A stretch of 32,092 nucleotides of DNA from assembly GCA_009843635.1 (NCBI GenBank), contig VYDB01000106.1, positions 1 through 32,092 on the forward strand. The letters are read 5' to 3'. The stretch's first letter is position 1, and every line of letters starts with the position of its first letter. This document shows, in pieces, positions 23,844-30,214 of the stretch. The translations under genes and the position numbers were made by a program. Below the pieces are notes generated by a model. The model made no database searches. It was not told where the DNA came from and was given only the letters and a program-made list of their open reading frames with translations. Source of the stretch: Gammaproteobacteria bacterium. GTDB taxonomy: Bacteria; Pseudomonadota; Gammaproteobacteria; Pseudomonadales; Azotimanducaceae.

Positions 23844-24782
23844 ATGCTCTTCTACACCCACGACGACTGCCTGCGCCACGAGATGCAGCGGGGCCACCCG
23901 GAGCGCCCGGATCGGCTGCGGGCCGTCAACCAAAGCCTGTCCGCCAGCGGCCTCACCGACAGTTTCGACTGCCGCACCGCCCAGCCCATCGATGCCGATG
24001 GCTTGGCTGCGATCCATGGCCCGTCTTACTTGGACAAGCTGAATGTGGCGAGCCCCGCTTCGGGCCTGGTGCGGCTCGATCCAGACACGGCGATGAGCCC
24101 GGGCACCCTGCGGGCCGCGGCCCTAGCCGCCGGGGCGGTGACCGGGGCAGTGCGCGAGGTGCTGAGCGGCGTGGACAAGCGGGCCTTCTGCGCCGTCCGC
24201 CCGCCCGGCCACCATGCCGAGATGGGTGCGGCGATGGGCTTTTGCTACTACAACAGCATCGCGCTGGGCGCGGCTTTGGCGCTTGAGCAGGTCGATCGCG
24301 TGGCGGTCCTCGACTTTGACGTGCATCACGGCAACGGCACCGTCGATGCCTTCAAGGACCGCCCCGAGGCGCTGGTTTGCTCCAGCTTCCAGCACCCCTT
24401 CTACCCCTACCGCTATGTTGACGTCGATGCGCGGAACATCGTCAACACGCCCCTGCCAGCCGCAACCGACGGCGCCGCGTTTCGCCGCGCCATCGAACGG
24501 GATTGGGCCACCGCCATCAACGCCCACCGCCCGGATCTCATCCTGGTGTCAGCAGGCTTCGACGCCCACCGCGACGACCCCTTGGGCGGCTTGCTGCTCG
24601 ATGACGAGGATTTCCGCTGGGTCACCGAGTTCATCGTTGATCTTGCCGAAATCCACGCAGGTGGCCGCGTGGTTTCCGCCTTGGAGGGCGGCTACGACTT
24701 GGCTGCGCTCGGTCGCTGCGCGGCGCTGCACGCCGAGGCGCTGTCCGCGTTCGAGCCACTACTCCCCCTCAAGGGGGAGTAG
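23844..24782 (+). CDS. Histone deacetylase-family amidohydrolase
   Basis: A 312-residue zinc amidohydrolase of the HDAC / acetylpolyamine amidohydrolase superfamily (class II-like). It would remove acetyl or related acyl groups from amines such as polyamines or acetyl-lysine. Motifs are HPERPDRLRAV near the start, RPPGHHAE with H123-H124, the zinc ligands D159 and H161 in DFDVHHGNGT, D240 in GFDAHRDDPLGG, and the C-terminal EGGYDL. The length is normal. ATG 23844 lies 20 bases after the carboxylase stop, so the two are probably one transcript. The last residues (LPLKGE) and the stop are encoded by a strong palindrome, which suggests that a repeat supplied this C-terminus. The substrate is unknown. 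Confidence 0.92.
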   Translation: MLFYTHDDCLRHEMQRGHPERPDRLRAVNQSLSASGLTDSFDCRTAQPIDADGLAAIHGPSYLDKLNVASPASGLVRLDPDTAMSPGTLRAAALAAGAVTGAVREVLSGVDKRAFCAVRPPGHHAEMGAAMGFCYYNSIALGAALALEQVDRVAVLDFDVHHGNGTVDAFKDRPEALVCSSFQHPFYPYRYVDVDARNIVNTPLPAATDGAAFRRAIERDWATAINAHRPDLILVSAGFDAHRDDPLGGLLLDDEDFRWVTEFIVDLAEIHAGGRVVSALEGGYDLAALGRCAALHAEALSAFEPLLPLKGE

Positions 24783-24785
24783 TGG
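24756..24785. repeat. 14-bp perfect palindrome over the HDAC-family stop codon
   Basis: CCACTACTCCCCCT (24756-24769) and AGGGGGAGTAGTGG (24772-24785) are perfect reverse complements separated by CA. The hairpin covers the last codons and the stop of the amidohydrolase gene. No T-run follows, so it is not a textbook intrinsic terminator. It may be a mobile extragenic palindrome, a bidirectional transcription barrier or an mRNA 3' end stabiliser. Confidence 0.8.
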
Positions 24786-24815
24786 ACGATTCTGCCTCGT
24801 CGGTCTGAGGCGATG

Positions 24816-26855
24816 ATGTGCATCTCGTTTCAATCGCTGAAGTCTTGGCGCGCGACCGTGCTTCTAGGTGTTGTGTGCGTCGCGTCTTCGGCATGTGGGT
24901 CGGAGAAGATGGACTCGGCGGCGCATTCAACGGGAATGGATGAGCACGGCGGGACGCCGCGTCTGCCGCCGCCCGCAGCGACAATCAATGGCGATGCTGA
25001 AATGGTTGCTGGCCGAAAGGCCTACTTCGGCGACCTCCACGTCCACACCACCTATTCACTCGATGCCTTTCAGTTCGGCACGCTGGCGACGCCTGACGAT
25101 GCCTACCGCTTCGCTCGAGGCGCAGCTATCCAGCATCCGGCTGGCTTCGAAATGCAGCTCGGCCGGCCCCTGGACTTTTACGCGGTAACGGACCACGGCT
25201 TCTATCTTGGCGTGGTCCGAGCGGGGGCCGACACTTCAACCGAGATCTCCGCCTACGCGGCCATGAAGTCGATCCACAATCTGAATGCCGCCGAAAACCT
25301 GACCCTCGAGAGCATCCCTGGGCGGAACTTTCGCGCTTGGATCGGGGGCTTGAGAAATGCAATGGCGGGCTCCGAGCCGCTAAGGGCGGAGGTGGCGCGC
25401 ATCATGCGCTCGACCTGGGCAGACTCGGTGCGGGCTGCGGACCGCCATTACGAGCCTGGAAAGTTCACCACCTTCGCCGCCTATGAGTTCTCAACGACCA
25501 AGGAGGACGGTGGCAGCATGCACCGGAATGTCGTCTTCCGCGGCACCGAGAACATGCCGGCGATGCCGTTCAATCGACTCAATTCACTTGATCCAGAGGA
25601 TCTATGGAACTGGATGGACGAACTGAGGAAAAAGGGCGTTGAGAGCCTGGCCATCCCGCACAACTCCAACAAGTCCAATGGACAGATGTTCGAACTGGCC
25701 ACCTGGGCAGGTGACCCGATGACGCTGGCGCACAACGAAAAGCGCATGCGCAACGAACCGCTGGTTGAAATCACCCAAGTCAAAGGCACCTCTGAAACGC
25801 ACCCGGCGCTCTCCATGAATGACGAATGGGCTGGCTTCGAAATCGACCCCTACGTGGCTGGCGGCGGACCTTTGACCATCGCCAAGACCGCAGGTGGCTA
25901 TGTGCGAGATGCGATGAAGAAGGGATTGCTGCTGGAGGCGGAAGGGTTGGGCAACCCGTTCGAGTACGGCTTTATCGGATCTTCCGACACGCATACCGGC
26001 GCGGGTTCTTACGATGAAACGAATTTCTTCGCGAAGGTGGGTCTCCTCGACTCAACCGCCGCCCTTCGTGGTTCGGTGCCGATCAGCGACGACGACCTGA
26101 CAACCCTGGGCCTAAGCGATGCAGAAGACTCGGCGTTCTATGTCGCGTCGGATGGCAGGCGCTATCTGTCGCGCAATGCATCGGTCTATGGCGCGTCAGG
26201 CTTGGCGGCTGTGTGGGCTGAGGAGAACACCAGGGAATCCATCTATGACGCCTTCCGCCGCAAGGAAGCTTTTGCAACTTCTGGGCCGCGGATGCAAGTG
26301 CGCTTCTTTGCGGGACATGGCCTCGACAGCACGATGCTGGAAACAGCAGATGGGATTTCCCGCGCGTACATCCAAGGTGTGTCGATGGGTGGAGACCTAG
26401 TGGCGAAGCCCGGCGATGCACCGGCCTTTGTTGTGTGGGCTGCCCGAGATGCGCAATCGGCGCCATTGCAACGTGTGCAGATCATCAAGGGCTGGCTTGA
26501 GGACGGCGAAACCCACGAGCGCGTGTTTGATGTTGCCTGCTCGGACGGATTGGCGGTTGACCCGGCAACGCACCGCTGCCCGGATAATGGCGCCAAAGTG
26601 AACCTATCTGATTGTGCCATTTCCGCCGACCGGGGCGCGGTAGAGCTGAAGGCGCTTTGGCATGACCCGGAATTTGACGGACAACAAAGAGCGTTCTACT
26701 ACGCTCGCGTCCTGGAAAACCCAACCTGTCGATGGTCCACCTGGGATGCCCTTCGCGCCGGCGTGGCACCTCGCGAGGATCTTGGGTTGGTTATTCAGGA
26801 ACGGGCTTGGTCTTCCCCGATTTGGATGATTCCGCATGGTGCCAAGGCTTTGTGA
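24816..26855 (+). CDS. DUF3604 lipoprotein, PHP-like metal-dependent hydrolase fold
   Basis: A 679-residue exported protein of the DUF3604 family, which resembles PHP metal-dependent phosphoesterases; its substrate is unknown. The N-terminus (SWRATVLLGVVCVASSAC) has a hydrophobic stretch ending at a Cys near residue 26, so it is probably a lipoprotein. Metal-binding motifs are FGDLHVHTTYSLDAF, YAVTDHGFYLG, AIPHNSNKSNG and GSSDTHTGAGSYDE. ATG 24816 is preferred because TGAGG is five bases upstream; an ATG one codon earlier is too close. Codon choice looks less strongly biased than in the carboxylase gene (for example ACC before TGG rather than ACT), which could mean separate acquisition. It follows the palindrome and has no clear functional partner here. 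Confidence 0.85.
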   Translation: MCISFQSLKSWRATVLLGVVCVASSACGSEKMDSAAHSTGMDEHGGTPRLPPPAATINGDAEMVAGRKAYFGDLHVHTTYSLDAFQFGTLATPDDAYRFARGAAIQHPAGFEMQLGRPLDFYAVTDHGFYLGVVRAGADTSTEISAYAAMKSIHNLNAAENLTLESIPGRNFRAWIGGLRNAMAGSEPLRAEVARIMRSTWADSVRAADRHYEPGKFTTFAAYEFSTTKEDGGSMHRNVVFRGTENMPAMPFNRLNSLDPEDLWNWMDELRKKGVESLAIPHNSNKSNGQMFELATWAGDPMTLAHNEKRMRNEPLVEITQVKGTSETHPALSMNDEWAGFEIDPYVAGGGPLTIAKTAGGYVRDAMKKGLLLEAEGLGNPFEYGFIGSSDTHTGAGSYDETNFFAKVGLLDSTAALRGSVPISDDDLTTLGLSDAEDSAFYVASDGRRYLSRNASVYGASGLAAVWAEENTRESIYDAFRRKEAFATSGPRMQVRFFAGHGLDSTMLETADGISRAYIQGVSMGGDLVAKPGDAPAFVVWAARDAQSAPLQRVQIIKGWLEDGETHERVFDVACSDGLAVDPATHRCPDNGAKVNLSDCAISADRGAVELKALWHDPEFDGQQRAFYYARVLENPTCRWSTWDALRAGVAPREDLGLVIQERAWSSPIWMIPHGAKAL

Positions 26856-26912
26856 TTTTCAAGCAGCTTTTCGAGCAGCCCGTGCGTGAACCCTTTGTTC
26901 AGTCATAAAGGC

Positions 26913-27674
26913 CTAAGTCGCCACCAGTTCGTACGCGCCGCGGGCCACGCACACCGCCGCAATGACCAGGATCACCCGGCCGCTGACTGTGCGGAAGCGC
27001 TCGTCGTTCCAGCGATGGAGCAGCGCCACCCCGGACCGAGCGCCGGCCACCGCCAGCATGGCCGCTAGGACGAAGAACCAGCCGGGCAGTTCCTCGGCCA
27101 CCCCGATGATGAGGCCGTAGTAGAAGAGCTTGACCAAGTGGCCGAGGGTTTGGGTGATGGCCTTGGAAGCGACCACCTGCTGGCGGCTGAGGGGCGTGTT
27201 CAAGTAGAACGCATCCAGCAAGGGGCCGGAGGCTCCGGCGAGTAGCTGCGCGGCGGTGACGGTGAACCCGCAAGCCAGGGTGGTGGCGGGCCGCGTGACA
27301 TCGAGCCCCGAAAGCCGGGCGTTCCAGCGTGCGGCGAAGGGAAAGGCGCCCACCAGGATAAGCACGACGCCGGCGTTTGGCACCAGGCTCAACGCCGCAA
27401 ACCCGGCCAGGGCGGCGGCTGCCCCGAGCGTGTAGGCAGGCAGGATGCGCCATTGGATGTGATGGTGCAGAAACCAGGCACGCGAGCCGTTGGAAACCGC
27501 CTGCACCACCCCGTGCACGATCATGGCCCCCGCCACGCTCAGGGTGGAGACCAGGATCGCCATCAGGATCATGCCCCCGGCCATGCCCAGCACACCGGAG
27601 AGCACTGCCGTGGCGAACACCGTGGCGAGGATAAAGGTCAGCAGCATCAGGAGTGCGTCTCGAACAACGGGCAA
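26913..27674 (-). CDS. TauE/SafE-family membrane permease
   Basis: A 253-residue integral membrane protein of the sulfite exporter TauE/SafE family, which moves sulfite, sulfoacetate or other organic anions. About seven or eight hydrophobic segments run through the length. The first repeat has LSGVLGMAGGMILMAILVS, the glycine-rich turn typical of the family, and a related segment near GASGPLLDAFYL starts the second repeat. The start is uncertain: TTG 27674 gives MPVVRDALLMLL, and ATG 27647 nine codons later also leaves the first helix intact; neither has a strong ribosome site. It is divergent from the selenoprotein gene with a 49-base gap and convergent with the DUF3604 gene. The substrate cannot be told. 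Confidence 0.86.
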   Translation of the reverse strand: MPVVRDALLMLLTFILATVFATAVLSGVLGMAGGMILMAILVSTLSVAGAMIVHGVVQAVSNGSRAWFLHHHIQWRILPAYTLGAAAALAGFAALSLVPNAGVVLILVGAFPFAARWNARLSGLDVTRPATTLACGFTVTAAQLLAGASGPLLDAFYLNTPLSRQQVVASKAITQTLGHLVKLFYYGLIIGVAEELPGWFFVLAAMLAVAGARSGVALLHRWNDERFRTVSGRVILVIAAVCVARGAYELVAT

Positions 27675-27723
27675 TCGTGTACCATCGGCGCTCAGCCCTC
27701 AATACACAAGGCTCGAATCGTCC

Positions 27724-28629
27724 ATGTCAACTGCCACAGCCCATCCGCCGGTCGCCTACATGGCGCGCACCAAGCGCTATTACGAGGCCCAAGGCTATGC
27801 CAAGCCCTATGTGTGGGCGCACTTTGATGAAGTTCCCTTCACCAAGCCAGCCAAGCCGCTGGCGGAATCGACCCTTGCCATCATCACCACCTCGGCCCTC
27901 CACGACCGCCGAGCCACGGACCCCCGGGCCGTTGCCTCCGCTGCCACGGCGGCAGCGCCGCCGCTGTTCGCCAATGACTTGGCCTGGGACAAGAAAGCCA
28001 CCCATCTTGATGACCGCGAGACCTTCCTGCCCCTTGCGCCGTTGCGGGCGATGGTGGATGAGGGCCGATTGGGCGCGCTCGCCAAACGGTTCCACTGCGT
28101 GCCCACGGAATACAGCCAGCGCCGCACCCGCACTGAGGATGCGCCGGAGATTCTTCGCCGCTGCCGGGAGGATGGCGCCGACATCGCCTTGCTGGTACCG
28201 CTATGACCGGTCTGCCACCAGACCGTGAGTCTGGTCGCGCGCGGCCTGGAGGCGGACGGCATCGCCACCGTGGTGCTCGGCTCCGCCCTCGACATCGTGG
28301 AGCACTGCGGGGTGCCGCGCTTCGCCTTTGCGGACTTTCCGCTCGGCAACCCCTGCGGCCGGCCTTGGGATGGCGTCATGCAGAGACAGGTGGTGGCGTC
28401 CGCGATGGCATTGTTTGAGACGGCCGCCGGCCCGCGCACCACGGCGCGCCTGCCCTACCGTTGGGGCGGGGACGAAAGCTGGCGGGACAACTACATGGCC
28501 ATCCGCGAAGCCGACCTAGACGTCTTGCGCCGGCAAGGCGACGAACGCCGAGCGCTGCGGCGCAAGCGAGCGGCGGGAACGCAAACTCCGGCTCACTCCA
28601 CGCCCATGAGCTTTCTGACAAGCCGGTAG
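27724..28629 (+). CDS. Selenocysteine-containing GrdB/PrdB-family reductase-like protein
   Basis: One frame of 301 residues with a single in-frame TGA at 28204-28206, read as selenocysteine at residue 161. Before the stop: YMARTKRYYEAQGYAKPYVWAHFDEVPF, LAIITTSALHD, CREDGADIALLVPL. After it, in the same frame: PVCHQTVSLVARGLEADGIATVV, IVEHCGVPRFAFADFPLGNPCGRPWD. This is the glycine/sarcosine/betaine or proline reductase selenoprotein B family, in which Cys homologues carry Cys-Pro-Val-Cys; here the first Cys is replaced by the TGA, giving U-P-V-C. A SECIS-like hairpin follows. The protein is probably a cytoplasmic thiol/selenol redox enzyme of unknown substrate. ATG 27724 lacks a strong ribosome site; ATG 27760 is possible. 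A pseudogene is the main alternative. The 3' end overlaps the acyl-CoA synthetase gene by 37 bases. Confidence 0.85.
28217..28235 (+). promoter_or_regulatory. Bacterial SECIS element
   Basis: ACCAGAC (28217-28223) and GTCTGGT (28229-28235) form a perfect 7-bp stem with loop CGTGA. The loop begins 17 bases after the TGA and has G in its second position. Bacterial SECIS consensus asks for an apical loop of 3-14 bases, 16-37 bases after the UGA, with G among the first two loop bases, and all three hold. It would bind SelB and direct Sec insertion. Confidence 0.75.
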
Positions 28630-30173
28630 TTGACCTTTCCGTTTGCGTGGCGAAAACCACCATCTACGAATTCGATCCGTTTCGGGTGCTTGTACCTAGC
28701 CAGCTTGCCACTCAAGTGTGATTGGACGTCTTGCATGGCTAGGCTCCGGTGCTTTTCCGAGTTCACCACGGCCGCGACGGCCTGCCCCCAACGTTCATCG
28801 GGGATGCCGATCACCGCGACATCATGAATCAGTGGGTGCAGTTTCAGCGCTTCCTCGACTTCCTCCGGGTAGATTTTCTCACCACCGGAGTTGATGCAGT
28901 TGTTGCCCCGGCCCAACAGGGTAATGCTGCCGTCACTCTCGACTCGACACCAGTCGCCGGCTATGGAGTACCTGACGCCATTGATGGTAGGGAAGGTCTT
29001 TGCTGTGCCTTCATCATCCTTGTAGTAACCAAGCGGTATTGGGCCCGCCGTGGCAATCAGCCCAGCCTCACCGGAGCCCGCTTCCACTTCTCGGAAGTCT
29101 TCCGTGAACACCTTGGCGTGAGGGCCGAGCTGAAAGCGCGCGGTTTCAACCTCATCGCCGTTCTTGGATGATCTTGATCCGAGCCTGGAGCCTTCGCTGG
29201 ACCCCAGCGAATCGTTCATCGATGCGTTGGGAAAGTGCGCCATGAGTTGTTGCTTGCGTTCAGCGCTCCACATGGCCCCAGCCGAGGTGATCACCCTGAC
29301 GGAAGAGAGATCGTAATCCGCGCTTCGATCGGTCAAGTGCTCCAGAATAGGCACGGAAAATGCGTCGCCGACGATCGCAACCGTCTGCACTCTGTGGTCT
29401 TCGATGGCCCGCAGGCAAACCTCGGCGTCGAATGACTTGGTGGGCAGCAGGACCGTGGTGCCGCCGCTCAGGAGACTGGCGACCGCGGTGGTGAATCCGG
29501 TTGAGTGCATGAGCGGGCATGCGGGCAGCAGAACAGAGACTGGGCTTGCCGCGACGGCTTCAGCATGCCTTGCCGCATCGTCCCCTCTTGCCATGCCGAT
29601 CACGGCAATCCTGTGCTTGTGCGGCCACATGACCGCCTTGGGATAGCCGGTCGTACCGCCGGTGTACATGAAGTAGAGATCATCCCCAGACCGCTCTATC
29701 CCGAGCGGCGCCGCATCTCCTTCAGAACACGCCTTCTCAAAGCTCTCGGCAGGCTCGCCTTTTGCTTCGTCACCGACTGCAAGATACAGCCGAACCTTGG
29801 GCAAACGGGGCGCCAGGGTTTCAACATGCCCGCCGAACTCAGCGTCATAAACGACAGCTTCCGCATCCGAATTGTCGAGCACATGGAAAAGTTCGTTGTC
29901 GACGTAGAGGTAGTTGACATTGGCATGGGTCAGACGTGCCTTCGAGCAGGCGACGAACAGCTCAAGATAAGCAGGGCTGTTCCGTAGATAGAATGCCACT
30001 TTGCTACCGGGCCGAAGCCCTGCCTCCATCAGCTTCCTGGCCAGGCGATTGGATCGCTCGTCGAGCTCCCGCCATGTCAGCTCGGCATCGCCGTAGATGA
30101 TCGCCGTTCGCTGAGGGATGGCTTGTGCGAGCGCCTCGAACAGATCGCCAAAGTTCAAATCGGGAATGTTCAA
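28593..30173 (-). CDS. AMP-binding acyl-CoA synthetase
   Basis: A 526-residue ANL-superfamily ligase that activates a carboxylic acid with ATP and joins it to CoA. The phosphate-binding loop is YFMYTGGTTGYPKAVMWPH, the aromatic/acidic A5-like motif is MNDSLGSSEG, the A7-A8 region is IAGDWCRVESDGSITLLGRGNNCINSGGEKIYPEEVE, and the catalytic A10 lysine is in FRHANGKVNYRLV. The overall look is close to FadD3/FadD17-type synthetases for unusual acids, but the acid is not predictable. It starts with TTG at 30173 behind GAGAGG (30180-30185) at six bases. It lies 39 bases after the PQQ dehydrogenase gene on the same strand, so an alcohol oxidised there could feed an acid to this enzyme. Confidence 0.9.
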   Translation of the reverse strand: MNIPDLNFGDLFEALAQAIPQRTAIIYGDAELTWRELDERSNRLARKLMEAGLRPGSKVAFYLRNSPAYLELFVACSKARLTHANVNYLYVDNELFHVLDNSDAEAVVYDAEFGGHVETLAPRLPKVRLYLAVGDEAKGEPAESFEKACSEGDAAPLGIERSGDDLYFMYTGGTTGYPKAVMWPHKHRIAVIGMARGDDAARHAEAVAASPVSVLLPACPLMHSTGFTTAVASLLSGGTTVLLPTKSFDAEVCLRAIEDHRVQTVAIVGDAFSVPILEHLTDRSADYDLSSVRVITSAGAMWSAERKQQLMAHFPNASMNDSLGSSEGSRLGSRSSKNGDEVETARFQLGPHAKVFTEDFREVEAGSGEAGLIATAGPIPLGYYKDDEGTAKTFPTINGVRYSIAGDWCRVESDGSITLLGRGNNCINSGGEKIYPEEVEEALKLHPLIHDVAVIGIPDERWGQAVAAVVNSEKHRSLAMQDVQSHLSGKLARYKHPKRIEFVDGGFRHANGKVNYRLVRKLMGVE

Positions 30174-30187
30174 AGCAAACCTCTCAC

Positions 30188-30214
30188 TTAACTGGCGATC
30201 ACCTATTTCCTCCT
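30188..30214 (-). other. Strong ribosome site with a four-codon mini-ORF
   Basis: On the - strand a perfect AGGAGG (30214-30209), overlapping the stop of the PQQ dehydrogenase gene, is followed after six bases by GTG at 30202 and a four-codon frame (GTG ATC GCC AGT) ending TAA at 30190-30188. The real synthetase start is the TTG 15 bases further on. The mini-ORF may load ribosomes for coupled translation, or it may be the remnant of an older start. Confidence 0.4.

Noticed and set aside
26856-26912. Terminator between the DUF3604 and TauE/SafE genes
   Set aside because: Only a 5-bp CCTTT/AAAGG stem with a 10-base loop is present and no T-run follows, too weak to call.
28204-28206. The TGA in the GrdB/PrdB-like gene as a pseudogene-making stop or a frameshift
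   Set aside because: The same frame continues with conserved family sequence, no insertion or deletion is needed, the stop falls at the redox Cys position, and a SECIS-like hairpin follows. Not fully excluded without selB/selC evidence.
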